From positions 762,588-826,587 of the forward strand of contig KQ482066.1 of the NCBI GenBank assembly GCA_001430745.1: a stretch of 64,000 bases of DNA. The letters run 5' to 3'. The notes under the pieces were generated by a model. It searched no databases. It saw only the letters and a program-made list of their open reading frames with translations, and had not been told where the DNA came from. Of the stretch, positions 42,520 to 54,554 are shown piece after piece. This DNA is from Auxenochlorella pyrenoidosa. Lineage: Eukaryota; Chlorophyta; Trebouxiophyceae; Chlorellales; Chlorellaceae. A program made the position numbers and the translations under genes. Positions within the stretch are counted from its first letter, which is position 1; the number at the start of each line of letters is the position of its first letter.

Positions 42520-45500
42520 TCAGCCCGAGTGGTCGCCGTGGCGCCAGTCTGTGAAGTAAAACTTGCGCTCCAGCTTCTGCAGCGCGTCGCGCGCCGCCAC
42601 CGCCAGCCCCAGGCCCGCCAGCAGCGCCAGGCTGGCGGGCGCCAGCGGGGCCACCCCCCTGCCCCACGCGTACGCCAGGCCCAGGAAGGCGGCGCCGGCG
42701 GCGGCCGCCAGCCCGGCCGAGGCGGCTCGCACGCCGCGCAGCGCCTTCTGGCAGTGCGGGCAGTGCTCTGCAGGGGCACAACCAGTGGGAGGCATGGGGT
42801 GGACAGGTGGCTAAGGCTCTCCTGCGTGCCGCGGCTAAACAACCTTGCACGCCGCTGCGCCTACCCGCACGCCCGTGCCCCCTCTGCCGTCGCATGCCTC
42901 GAGTGGACCTACCCGCCGCATGCCTGCCCTGACCTGATCAAACCGTAGCAAGCCTGCCTTCCCCTGCCTAGACTGGGACTTGAGTGGCCCGCTCGCTTCC
43001 CGTGCCTGGATTCCACCCACCCGAAACCCTCTTCCTAGCCTGCACCCACCCGTGTGCCCATGATACGTGTCCATGAGCACCTCGCGCCGCGTCTCGGGCT
43101 GGATGGGGTCCCCCGCCGAGACATTGGGGCCCCACGCCACTCGGCCGCCTGCACAGACCAGGGCCAGCAGCAGGCTGCTTTGAGTCATGGAACCAAGGAA
43201 CGTAAAGCAAGCCCCTTTCCTGCCCGCTCCCGCCATCTGCTCCTCCTCAAGCGCGTGGCTGAGGCTCATACAGTGCCGGCAGGACGAGAGGCAGCAGGAG
43301 CACCGCTCTGCTGCCAGGCCCAGCCCGCGGCCGCCCCTCACCTGCGACCTGGTCCAGCCACTTGCGCATGACCACCACCCCCGCGTCGCTGCTGGTGGGC
43401 AGGTAGAAGCCCTTGCGCCAGCCGGACCAGTCGGGCGCCGCCATGTTGGTGCCCTGCAGCGCGGGGCCGGCTCGGCGCTCAGGCTGCACCCAGAAGCTGC
43501 TGGGCTGCCGCTGTGCTGAGCCCGCCAAGGTCAATGCTGACGCCAATGCTGACACTGACGATGCTGCACTCCCAGCAGCCCTGCCCGCAGCACGACCAGC
43601 AGTGCAGCAGGGCATGCAAGAAGCGGCCAGCACATGCAACACACGCGCGCAAACTTGTGCGCCGCCGCTGCAGCTCTGCTGCGCAAGGGCAGCAGAACGG
43701 GGCTGCCCGGCGGCGCGCGCCTGCCCCTGGCGGCCCTCACCTGTCGGTGCAGCAGCGCCACATCCTGGGCCGCCACTGTGTGGTTGTACAGGTGGCGCAG
43801 CCAGGGCTGCCAGTGGAACAGCTTGGACAGCAGGCTGGGCAGGGCAGGGAGGGCGGGGCACGATGCTGAGGGCCATCAGCAGCAACGGCGATCCGTCCCA
43901 TGATCTGACACGATGAGGGGAAGGCTGCAGCTGCGCCTGATGCAGCCGCCTCGAACTCAAGGATAGACTCTAGGCCCTCGCCATCCTCACTAGCCCAAAA
44001 AGCACAGCCCTGGCTCGCTGCCAGCTCACCCGAACACTTTCTTGTTGCTGGACAGCACCAGGCTCATGAGGCGGCTCTTGCCGGGCGCCACCGGCACCAC
44101 AAAATACAGCAGCGCCAGCTCCCCCCCGGGCATCATCTCCTCGCTGCTGGCCCTGCGGGAGGGGGAATGTTAAGGAGATTTAAGCACCGCAAGATCAGAG
44201 CACGCACGCCAGGCAGACCTTCCTTGCAACTCCCAACAACGACACCATCATCCCTCCACTGCCTGCTGCGGGGCGGCACGTGCAACGCTCGTTCGGCAGT
44301 CACCACTCACCACAGCATGCACGGCGGCTTGAGCACCTGAGGCAGCATGGTTGGGGGGCATCAGACGGTGAGCACGGCCCCATCACAAGTCATGCGCCCA
44401 TGGCATGCACCGTCTGCGCTGCCGGCACGCCGCCCGGCGGCCGCCCGAGGCCCTGCTGCCTGCCGGCTGCGCACCCACCCACCAGGTTGCGGAAGGAGGC
44501 CTTCTTGGGGTCCTCTGACACAAAGGTGTACACGCCGTCCTCCTGCGCGGAAGCAGAACTGTTGATTGTTTCGACTTTATCTTTATTTTGTTTAAACAAG
44601 CAAAGGTGTACACGCCGTCCTCCTGTGCTGCAGCAGAGAGATGTGATACACACGCGCATGCCTCATGCAGAGAGAGCAGTGCGTTGAGAGGCGTGCAGTA
44701 TCCACGTGTAAAACAAAGATGCAGCATGCCGCCAGCTCCAGGGGGGCCCCACCCTGCCACGCAGGAACCGTGCAACAGCAGAACTCGTAGTGCGTTTGCT
44801 GCAGTCGCAGCTCACCTGGTCCCGCAGCTTCACGTTGATGGGCCCTGCGCGGTCGCGGGCGCCGATGAAGCCCGCTGCACTCAAGAGGAGTGGGAGGCAG
44901 GGGGTGGCGGGGGCGGGGCTCGGCGGGACGTGCGCACCACCTGATCATGCCTCCCCCTGCTTCCCCATCAGGCAGCGCCAGGGTCGGGGCAGGGGCGGAA
45001 GGGCAGGCGAGGGTGCCGCTCCAGCACAACCGCAGCAGCGGGCCGCGCACGCGGCCCGCAGTGGTAGCCCTGGAAACTGGCTGCCTCCGCGCCCCGCACG
45101 CCCCGCGGGGCGCGCACCGTGCGTGAAGTGCACGTGTGAGGGGTCGCAGCTGTTCTCCATGAGGGGCAGGAAGTCGACGTCCAGGTCACGAATGTACCTG
45201 GGGGGCGGCGGGGCGGCGCAGCACACTCGACCGAATCAAATCAACAACCCAGGAACGCGGCAGCAGGGGTCTAGGTCGCGGATGTACCTGGGGGGCAGGG
45301 GGGTGGCACAGTATCCCAGCCAATTGCTCATTGCGAGTGCGCCAATTCGTTGGCTTCGTTAACCACCGCCATAAGCTGCGCATGCTGCTGGCGCGCCGCA
45401 GTGTCAAATGATGATGCAGCACGATACAGCACCTCAGCTAAACGAAAGGAACGGGGGTGCCGCAGCTGGGCAGCCGTGGGCCGCCGAGCACTCCTGGGCA

Positions 45501-47142
45501 GCCACCATCTCGGGGATGCGGCAGCGCACACGCCCCTCAAAGGCCTCCCTGCGAGCGCCGCCTCACCAGGGCGACACCTCAAACCACTCGCGCCCCTCCT
45601 GGTCGGCGGCGGGCAGCTCTGGCAGCGGGGCGGCGGCCGACGCCGCGCGGCCCGCCGCCCCCGGCTCCAGCCACACCCACAGCAGGCCGTGGCGCTGCGC
45701 CGTGGGGTAGGCCACCGCGCAGGAGCGGCCGCTGGAGCAGGCGGTGGCCTTGGGCGCGCCCGGCTGGCTCTGCGGCAGCTCCACAGCGGTGCCGCTGCCG
45801 GCAAACTGCCAGCCGTGCTGCGGGTGGTGCAAACAGGGGCGGCGCCGCTGTACAGGCAGCGTGAGCGCCCGGCACAGGCTGGTGGGCGGGGCAACTGCGA
45901 AAGGGCAGGCAAACAGGTAAGCGAAGTGCTTCTGAGCTGCATGCAGCGCTGCAGTGCCAAATCCCATGCACTTGGGCCCGCCCCCGTGCTTACGTAAGCA
46001 CACTCCAGGTTCTTGGTCTCACGGTTGATGCGCCCCTCTGAAGCAATGGGAGCAGATCTAGAGGAAATCAAGTTATAGCTATCAAGGGAAGGGCGCATGA
46101 GCCTCGTTGAGAGCGCGACTGCGGCTGCCAAGGGATCTGAACAGCTGTGCCCAACTCGCATCGGCTGCACCCCTGCTGTCGCAATCGCAAGACAGGTTAA
46201 ACTGATGCCAGGCAGCCCAGCACATCCTCATCCAGGATTCAACACATCACGTGTGTATCCCACACCCGGCGCGCAGGCAGGCCCCACCCGACAGCGGGGC
46301 GGCGCGGTGGGGGCAGGCGTCGCGGAATGCGCGCCACTCGCCGCCCGCGTCCCGCCACACCGCCAGGTTATACCCCAGCACTGTGACCTGGGTGGGCTTG
46401 GAGGGGTCCAGGTTGTCCAGCGCAGTCTGGTGGGAGGGAGGAGGGGTGGGTTGGCGGGCAGGGAGGGTCGGTGGGGGGAAGGCATGGATGGCTCAGAGGC
46501 TCTGAGCTGGGGTGGCGCGCCCAGGGGTGCACCCTGGTGCTGTGTTGTGGCTGTGGGTGGAGAGGGCGTGCAGCAGACGCTATAAGACTTGCAGGTGAGA
46601 AGGAGGGGCGCAGAACAGCAGAAAGGCACATGGAGCTTTGGGTGATGCAGGCTACACGCTGCATGGGCGTTGACAAGGCAGGCGCAGCGGCGCATGCACC
46701 GGCAATGCGGGTTCTGCTTCCCCCTGGCAGCAAGCTGCACAGCGGCCACGCACCACTGGATACCAGTTGCGCGTCCAGACAAAGCCCTTTCCATTTGTGG
46801 CGGGCTGCGGCTGCAGATCTTCAATGTCAAAGGTATCCGGTGCAGGAGGAGCGGGAGCAGGGGCGGGCGCTGCGGCAGCAGCAGCAGCCACAGCCTCGCT
46901 TGCTGGGGCCTCTGCTCGAACCATCAGACCACGGCCGGAACGCTGGAAGTGGCGGGAAGTTGCAAGTGGTATAGCAGGGGCCTGCCGAGGGAGGTGGGGG
47001 AAGCGGGAGGCGAGCGGTGGCGATGGAGCGGCGGCAGATGCAATTGCAAGCTTGCAACGAGTCGGTGAGTGATCAGGACCCTCCCCGAAGCTGCCTAGTG
47101 TCGGTGAGGGCTGAAACCTACAGCGGGGCCTGCGGCGGCCAT
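42520..47142 (-). CDS. Rieske [2Fe-2S] oxygenase of the PAO/PTC52 (TIC55-related) family
   Basis: A chloroplast Rieske monooxygenase most like pheophorbide a oxygenase, the ring-opening enzyme of chlorophyll breakdown. Fourteen exons: 47122-47142, 46754-46942, ~46289-46427, 45994-46037, 45567-45817, 45118-45197, 44816-44874, 44483-44542, 44311-44336, 44030-44152, 43741-43834, 43342-43453, 43050-43148 and 42520-42767; about 514 aa. Landmarks are NWYPV at the entry, the Rieske ligands C-P-H ... C-A-Y-H (FRDACPHRAAPLSEGR, LECAYHGWQF), and the mononuclear iron D/E-x3-D-x2-H-x4-H site (ENSCDPSHVHFTH). The family C-terminus is present, with C-P-H-C (CxxC) and two membrane helices. All family ligands are kept. 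PTC52 (protochlorophyllide oxygenase-like) is the main alternative. The first exon is tentative. Divergent from RCC reductase. Confidence 0.85.
44518..44626 (-). repeat. Duplicated splice site and exon start, PAO-like exon 8
   Basis: A 25-nt segment encoding EDGVYTF with its acceptor occurs twice, 80 nt apart, without mismatch (exon starts 44542, used, and 44622, upstream). Each is preceded by an AG acceptor on the minus strand. Confidence 0.8.
45181..45300 (-). repeat. Duplicated splice site and exon start, PAO-like exon 6
   Basis: The CCCCCCAG acceptor plus the codons for YIRDLD occur twice, 90 nt apart (starts 45197, used, and 45287, upstream). The three differences in the shared codons are synonymous. 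Confidence 0.75.
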
Positions 47143-47393
47143 CACCTGACGAGGCGCAGGCGCTGTGAGGGCTGGCGGCAGGCGTGCGACTGACGAAAGG
47201 GCGCAGCAGCTTGCAGACATCTTTGCGGCACGGCCCCAACCAGTGCAAGGTCTGCAGGAGGCAGCAACTTTGAGCAAACGAGGCGTCCCTGTCAGCAGCG
47301 GGCAGGACGGATCCCGATGGTTTCGAGGTGCCTTTCGCAATCGCCGATCGATCTCTGCGCTTTGCAAGCAGCCGATCAGCGCCCTCGGGCTTC
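47143..47393. promoter_or_regulatory. Bidirectional promoter between PAO-like and RCC reductase genes
   Basis: 251 bp between the two start codons. Because the flanking genes encode consecutive steps of one pathway, this stretch probably co-regulates them. No specific motif recognised. Confidence 0.5.
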
Positions 47394-49982
47394 ATGGCGG
47401 CCCTGGCCTGCCTCCCAGCGGCTTCCTTCGCACCAACCCGGACAGCACGCCAATCCATCCGGCCCAACAACCTTGCACCTGGCAGCCGGTCTCCCAGAGT
47501 TAGGGTGATGGCAGCTGCAGAGCAGCGGACGTCTCCGCCCCCGCCCGGCCGAGCCCCGCCGCTCGACCTCTCGAGCTACAGCGAGCCAGTTGCCGCGCTG
47601 GCCGCAGCCAACCCTGCATATGCTGCTGTCCTGGCGACGCAGCAGGTGCGCAGTTTGGGCAGGGCGTGGTGGAGGTGGAGCACGTGGGGCTTGGCCCGCG
47701 GGGGAACAGCTCTCAACCGTAGGAAAACCCTAGCCAGCGTTCGGGCCCGACCCTCGTGCCTTTCGCTCCTCCCGACCAGGCTGTCCTGTCGCTGGCCACA
47801 GACGCGCTCCAGCTGGAGGCGGTGTGCAGCTCAGCGACTGGCCCCTGCGGCGCCTTCTCCGCCGCCTCGGCAGACGGCTCCTCTGGCGCCGCCATCGGCG
47901 CTGTGAGGGGCGGCGCCGTGCACTGGCTGTCCGCCTCGGCGCTGGCCAACCGCGCGGCCGGGTTCGGCACGTCGCGGCTGCTGGGCTTTGTGGAGGGGGA
48001 CCGGGATGCGCCGCACTTTGCGCTGGAGCATGTGCTGGCCGGGGACCGGGTGAGCCCAGGGCTACATGCGGCAGGCTGGTGGCTTGCATGCCAGAGTTGC
48101 AGCGCCGCAGGTGCGTGCGTCAACACGGGGGTCGGCCAGGCGCGCTTGTGTGCGGGGCAGGGCCAACCCTGGAAATTATGCAGTGCAGCCCAGCAGGTCT
48201 TCACGTATTTCCCTGCTGGCTNNNNNNNNNNNNNNNNNNNNNNNNNNNNNNNNNNNNNNNNNNNNNNNNNNNNNNNNNNNNNNNNNNNNNNNNNNNNNNN
48301 NNNNNNNNNNNNNNNNNNNNNNNNNNNNNNNNNNNNNNNNNNNNNNNNNNNNNNNNNNNNNNNNNNNNNNNNNNNNNNNNNNNNNNNNNNNNNNNNNNNN
48401 NNNNNNNNNNNNNNNNNNNNNNNNNNNNNNNNNNNNNNNNNNNNNNNNNNNNNNNNNNNNNNNNNNNNNNNNNNNNNNNNNNNNNNNNNNNNNNNNNNNN
48501 NNNNNNNNNNNNNNNNNNNNNNNNNNNNNNNNNNNNNNNNNNNNNNNNNNNNNNNNNNNNNNNNNNNNNNNNNNNNNNNNNNNNNNNNNNNNNNNNNNNN
48601 NNNNNNNNNNNNNNNNNNNNNNNNNNNNNNNNNNNNNNNNNNNNNNNNNNNNNNNNNNNNNNNNNNNNNNNNNNNNNNNNNNNNNNNNNNNNNNNNNNNN
48701 NNNNNNNNNNNNNNNNNNNNNNNNNNNNNNNNNNNNNNNNNNNNNNNNNNNNNNNNNNNNNNNNNNNNNNNNNNNNNNNNNNNNNNNNNNNNNNNNNNNN
48801 NNNNNNNNNNNNNNNNNNNNNNNNNNNNNNNNNNNNNNNNNNNNNNNNNNNNNACCCCCCAACCCCCCACCCCCCCATCCCCACCCCCCCTGCCCCGCAG
48901 CTGCAAGGCATCATCACGCTGTGGCCGCGCCAGAACTGGGTGACCGACCTGGAGTACACGCACAAGTACTTTGGCACAGGCAGGATGTTTTGCTTGCCCC
49001 ACCAGCTTGTTGGTCTCTCGTGCACAGAGCTGAGGGAGCGTGTGCCGTTTGAGCGCATCCAGCACTTGGGTGGGTGGTTGGCGCCGTGCTGGGCGGCGCG
49101 GTGAGCTGCCCTCCCCTGCGCATGCGCCCGGCCGCCTGCAGCCCCGCCCGGCGAGGGTGGCCCCCGCAGTTACAACGACGTCATGAATGGCCTGATGGGC
49201 GAGGCGGAGAAGCGGGCCGGGTGGCGCCACTACACCTCGCCCGTGGCAGAGGTCAAGCCCCTGCTGGCCTCCTCCATCTCCTACACCTTCCCCGCGCAGC
49301 AGGTGGGCGCGGGCTGGTCGCCGCACGCTGAGTGCAGCGCTGGGTGCAGCGCCTAGAGGCTTACAGCCTGGTCTTGTAGTGGGCACATGCTGTGCGGCTG
49401 CAAGGCGACGTCGCTGGCGCATCACAGCAGGCCCCATGCCATTGCTTGCCGCTCAGGGCACAGAGCCGGCTTGGCCCTTCTTGTCGGGGCAGCATTCCCT
49501 GGCCCGGCCAGCTGCTGGCGCTTGTGCGCCTGCACCTCCTCTGTGCGCGAGGCACGCATCAAATTCCGCTCACGTTTCCGCCCCAACAAATTCCCTGCTC
49601 CTCCCGCCGCCCAGGACAACCTGGATGCCTTCCGCGCCGCCGCCCTGGAGGTGGCCCAGCTGTGGGTGTCCTTCCTGCGGGCGCCGCCCGCCCCCGCGCG
49701 GGACGCGGCGCAGCGCACCGCCCTGGATGCCCGCTACTTCTCGGGTGGGGCGCAGCGCCCGCGCTGGCTGTGTGATATGATGATGGCCTGCCCACACGCA
49801 GCCTATGCAAGTGCCCACTCGTCAGCCTGATTCTTCTTCTATTTCCCTGCTGCCCTGCCACCCTGCGCTCTGCAGCCATCACGTCAGACCCCGCCAACGG
49901 CATCGCGGTGCGCATGTTTGGCGAGGACGCCACCAACAAGCTGCTCAAAATGGCGACGGGCCACCCAGCCGTGGCCACCTGA
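47394..49982 (+). CDS. Red chlorophyll catabolite reductase (RCCR)
   Basis: A ferredoxin-dependent bilin-reductase-fold enzyme that reduces red chlorophyll catabolite made by PAO. Exons: 47394-47645, 47780-48049, 48901-48979, 49028-49073, 49170-49302, 49615-49744 and 49876-49982. Phases match across the N gap, giving about 338 aa against roughly 320 for the plant enzyme. The N-terminus MAALACLPAASFAPTRTARQS is a transit peptide. RCCR-like stretches are AVHWLSASALANRAAGFGTSRLLGF, PHFALEHVL, LWPRQNWVTDLEYTHKYFGTELRERV, the SSISYTF block, and the C-terminal VRMFGEDATNKLLK, close to the plant RMFGEE ending. The intron after HKYFGT needs donor ACAG|GCAGGA at 48980. Assignment is by order of motifs; an alignment would settle it. 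Confidence 0.75.
48222..48853. other. Assembly gap (N)
   Basis: 632 unknown bases, apparently inside one intron of the RCCR gene, because flanking exons join in phase and in family order. The sequence after the gap is a C-rich polypyrimidine tract. Confidence 0.95.
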
Positions 49983-50579
49983 TGGGGCAGCAGCAAGGAG
50001 TATGGCTGCGGCACCCGCACGTTCTGCCCCAGGCAGCCGTTGTTAAACTTGAGTTGAGAGAAATGTGAAACACCTGTTCGCTAATGCTTTCTTTTTGTTT
50101 GAGGCTCCGCGTCTTGCTGCCCAGCTGTCCTCGCCTTTTGAGGGAGGGCTGATCAATAGCGCAGCTGGCAGCCCCGCAAGATGACGAAACCTCCTGCGTT
50201 CTAACCAATCATCACATCATGCCTTTGTCGCACTCAGTTGGGTTTTATACAAAAGCTTGCATGTGAGGAGCGAGATGTGAGGAGGGCCCTGAAACTGCGT
50301 GATCAAACATCTGGATGGTGTATTACACAACGGCTGGGTGCAGGGAGTGGTGGCACACAAGGCCACGCGGCAGAAGCGTGGTGGCTGGGCAGGTACAATG
50401 GAGGCGTATACAGCAAGGGGAGCCAGCTGATGTACAAACATTGCGGAGCAGCAGCGTGCATGAGCATACAACACAAAGCAGCACAAACGCCAAATGACAT
50501 GCTGCAGTAGTAGACAGGGCACACGCAGCGCTCCTGCTGCGCTGCATTGCCGTTAGGCTGCAGTCGAGTGCTGCAGCCC
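49983..50579. other. Convergent 3' intergenic region RCCR / IVD
   Basis: Between the stop codons of RCCR (+) and isovaleryl-CoA dehydrogenase (-). Includes presumed 3' UTRs; no gene seen. Confidence 0.5.
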
Positions 50580-53500
50580 TCAAGGCGCAGACTCCTTGAA
50601 CAGCTCGCGGCCGATGAGCATCCGCCGGATCTCTGCATGCGCGGGCAGAAGACAGAGGGGTGAGCACTTTGGGGCAGGGCTCAACAAGTGCACCCAGGGG
50701 GATGGAGAGCAGCCTGACAAATCGCCTTCCCACTGCAATGCCCAGCGGGCGGGGCAACCGTTGCTTGCTGCCTCACCCGAGGTGCCCGCGCCGATCTCGT
50801 ACAGCTTGGCGTCGCGCAGCAGGCGGCCGGTGGGGTACTCATTGATGTAGCTGCAGGGGCAGGGGGCAGGGGGAAGGCTCGCGAAGTTTTCAAGCTCTGG
50901 CAGCACTTCCTGGGTGCAGCGCCCGGCCGGATCCCCATGCCCCGCGTGCACCTGCCACGCCTCTCATCCAGATGCACAGAATCCAAAGGTCGTGCGGTTC
51001 CTCGAGACATGCGCTGCAGGCGGGGCGCCTGAGGACGGCATGGGTGGCTCACCCGTTGCCCCCCAGGATCTGGATGGCGTCCAGCGCCATGCGCGTGGCG
51101 TGCTCGGCAGCATACAGGATGACGGCCGCGCAGTCCTTGCGGTTGGCATGCCCTGCAAGGCGACAGAGGTGCGTGCTTAGCAGGCAAAGTGCGCACACTT
51201 CTCAACCCCAGCATGGGCTGAGAGGAGGCAGCTGCAGACGCACACGGCTGCACTCTGAGCAGGCTCTGCACGACAGGAACGGCCAAAGGCACGGTCCGAA
51301 TTGCACGAAGCAGCCAGCGCCCAACCTGCGTCTGCTGCTGCTGCGGTGGCGTATATGAAGCTGCGCGTGGCCTGGGTGGTCGTGTACATGTCGGCCAGCT
51401 TGCCCTGGATGAGCTGCAGCGCCGGCAGGGCAGCACAGCAACTGTCACAGCAAGGTGTTGCTCCCGACGTGCCCCTTGGGTACATGGACTAACCATGCCA
51501 GGGTGAGATGCAATAGATTATCGCCCGACCCTGCAAGAGGCAGCTGAGTATCGATACATGCACCCAGCATGCACGTGTGGGCAGCGCACGGGTTGCACCT
51601 GCCAAGCTTGTCAGAAGGGAAGCAGCAAGACGCAGCGGCAGCTGATCGCTGCTTCGTGCACATGTGAGCCTGCACTGGCTGCGTGCCATTCCCACCTGGA
51701 ACTCCCCAATCGGCTTGCCAAACTGCTTGCGCTCGCGCACGTACGGCAGCACGGTGTCCAGGCAGGCCTGCAGGGCATGCCACCGTGCAAGCTGCCCTCA
51801 GGCCGGCCCGCATCCACGTCCATAATACAGGGTGGAAGGGTGGTGACCCGGTGGGCCGGACAGCTATGCTGTAACACACAAGCAAGACAAGGCCCTGGAG
51901 CAGCGGTGCCTAAGAAACCAAGGGAGCAGGGATGAGGCTGTCTCATGAGAGCGCGCCTGCATGATGCCCAGCGGCCCCGCCGACAGCACCAGCCGCTCGT
52001 AGTCCAGCCCGCTCATGAGCACGTACACCCCCTGCCGGGCAGGGAGAAGGCAGGGCGGCCGAGGGGCAGGGCGGTGGGAGCATGCCATGCGCCCTCGCGG
52101 GACGTGAACATGTGTTTGACGCAGGGGCTTCCCGGCGCAGAATGAGGCGCGACCCTGGCTGGCACGCCTGGTTTACCACCAACTACCACTCCCCGTACAC
52201 CCACAGCGCTGCCTTGCTCTGGCCCATCTGAGCTGCACTTGCTGCTTGGCGCACAGTGCGGCACCTGGCTGCCGCTGGCTGCACTGCCTGCCCGGCCCAC
52301 CTTGTGCTCCTCCCCCAGCACGTTCTCCGCCGGCACCTCGCAGTTCTCAAACAGCAGCTCGCACGTGTCGCTGCCGCGCATGCCCAGCTTGTCCAGCTTC
52401 TGTGCGGTGCTGAAGCCCTGCAGAAGGAGGGGCCAAGGCACGGCGGCGGCAAGCAGGGCACCAGCGGGGTGTGCAGCAGGCATGCCCTAGCGCGCACTGC
52501 TGTGAAATGCCCCAAACAAGAGCTGGCAGGCTCTGCGCACTGCTAGGCAGAGCATCTGGTGCTCCCCAGGGAGCTCGTGCTGAAGGAGGCTTCAACTGTC
52601 CTTCATGTGGCGCTGCACACCCACCGGCATGCCCTTCTCCACAATGAATGCGGTGATGCCGTGGGACCCCGCCGCAGTGTCGGTCTTGGCATACACAATC
52701 ACCGTGCCTGCAGAATGGCAAGCAGCCGCCAGGCGGGGTTGGCCAGCAGTGCAGCATGAGCGGGCGGACGCTGGGCAGCGCTGCCATGCACCGTGGCAAC
52801 GGCAGTGCAAAGCAAGGTAGGCGAGACAAACTTGCAGCGACGGACACCCACTGGCAATGGGCCCATTTGTGATCCACATCTTGGTGCCATTCAGCACATA
52901 GTAGCCGTCCTTCTTGTCTGCAAAAAGAAAAATGATCTTCGACCATTTTCACACGCCGAATCAAGACGGATCAGGCGAAGCCAAGTGTAGTCCAGGGGCG
53001 GGTGTTGGCAGCTTGCTGTCTGCTGCGTCATAGCCCAGGCACCCAATCTCGTAGGCAGGAGCTGCATGCATGCCCGGCATGCCCGCAGCACAAGCAAACC
53101 GCTGCGCCCCGGCTGCTGTGGCAGACCCTGCGCTGGCGCGGGCCGGCTGCAGCACTACGCACCTGCCCTGCAGCGCATGCTGACAACGTCTGACCCTGCG
53201 TTTGGCTCGCTCATGGCGAGCGCACCCACGCTCTCCCCTGCGGATGGAGCAAGCGGGGCGGGGGAATAGGGCAGCGTGGGCGGGCGGGCAGGCCAATCCA
53301 GCCTGCGCCCGCGCCAGGATGCTTACGTATCGCGCCTTGCTGCTGCCACTGCCCGTGAGGCCATGAGAGCATTGGCAGTGCCCAGGAAAACGTGCCAGCA
53401 CCTACTCTTCGGTGATGCCCTTTGGGGCAAAGCATGCAACTGCCTGTGCATCGCGATCAGATAAGGTTGGGCGAACGTCTGGCCAGCTGCTCCACGGCCC

Positions 53501-54554
53501 ATCCCTCTGCTCTGAAGGCTTTCGCAGCAAGCAGGCAACACCACACCCCAACCTGTCAGCAGCTTGGGCAGGTACTTGGCCAGCTGCTGTTGGTTGGCAT
53601 GGCGCACCAGCTGGGAGATGCAGAGGTTGGAGTGCGCGCCGTATGACAGCGCGACTGGAGGGTTGGGAAGGACAGCGGGGCCAGCCAGGGCGGGCAGAAG
53701 CGGGGGATGAGGAGAAGACGAGGGGCACTGAGAAACACATGATGCTAACTGCTCCGCACAAGCCGACCTAACGACTAATAATGCTGCATGGCGTGCTGGC
53801 TGCAGCGCGCGTCGTGAGGGCACCTTGCACCTCCACAGACGCACTCAATCAATAAGTGATGGACGGAAAGTCCCTGAGCAAACGACTGGAATGCTCCTGT
53901 GCAGAAAACGCTTAGTGAAGCTGACAGCCATGCATGCTGCAGGAGCAACAGCAACGGAGAGGCAGCACTGAAAAAGTGCACGATCTGAGGGCCTCACCCG
54001 ACCCCGACGCCCGGCTGAGCTCCTCCATGGCGATGCAGTGCTGCAGGTAGCCCAGGCCCAGGCCGCCAAGCTCCGCAGGCACCGTGATGCCTGCGCCACA
54101 CATGAAGAAAGAGGCAGGCATACGAGTGAGGGTGCAGCCACTGCCCTCCTGCTGCGGATACGTGAGGAAGCTGCAACTGGGTTGTAGTATGAGGAGAGAA
54201 GAGGGAGGACAGAGTCATGCGATTGGGGAGACAGGCGGCAGCGCAGATGAGGGGGGTGCAGGCCGCAGCCTCACCGTGCAGGCCCCACTCGCCAGCCCGT
54301 CGCCAGAAGTCAAAGCCCGGGGGGTAGGCATTCAGCCGGTCAATCTCTGCGGCGTGCGGCGCAACCAGGTCGGTCGCAAACTGCCGCACAGATTCGCGGA
54401 ACTCTTCCAGCTCCTCGTGGTGCGCCGGCGGCAGCGGCGCTGCCTGCGGAGCGGCGGCGCTGAGCGCGCGAGCGCCCGCGAGCAGCAGGCTGGCGGGGGC
54501 GCCCGCCGACACCCCTGTGCAACCAGCAGCTGCCGCCAGTGCCCGCCGCAGCAT
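50580..54554 (-). CDS. IVD: Isovaleryl-CoA dehydrogenase, mitochondrial
   Basis: An acyl-CoA dehydrogenase that oxidises isovaleryl-CoA in leucine catabolism, passing electrons to ETF. Thirteen exons: 54275-54554, 53998-54091, 53553-53654, 53163-53237, 52852-52917, 52625-52707, 52301-52417, 51957-52031, 51696-51767, 51326-51413, 51053-51154, 50777-50850 and 50580-50632; about 425 aa. The N-terminus [18 protein letters not shown] is a mitochondrial presequence. Family motifs: [50 protein letters not shown] (FAD/substrate signature), [27 protein letters not shown], the [16 protein letters not shown] region with the IVD-type catalytic Glu, QILGGNGYINEYP, and [22 protein letters not shown]. Joining GPLGIMQ to [17 protein letters not shown] requires donor CAG|GCGCGC at 51956. 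Identity is very secure. Confidence 0.93.
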
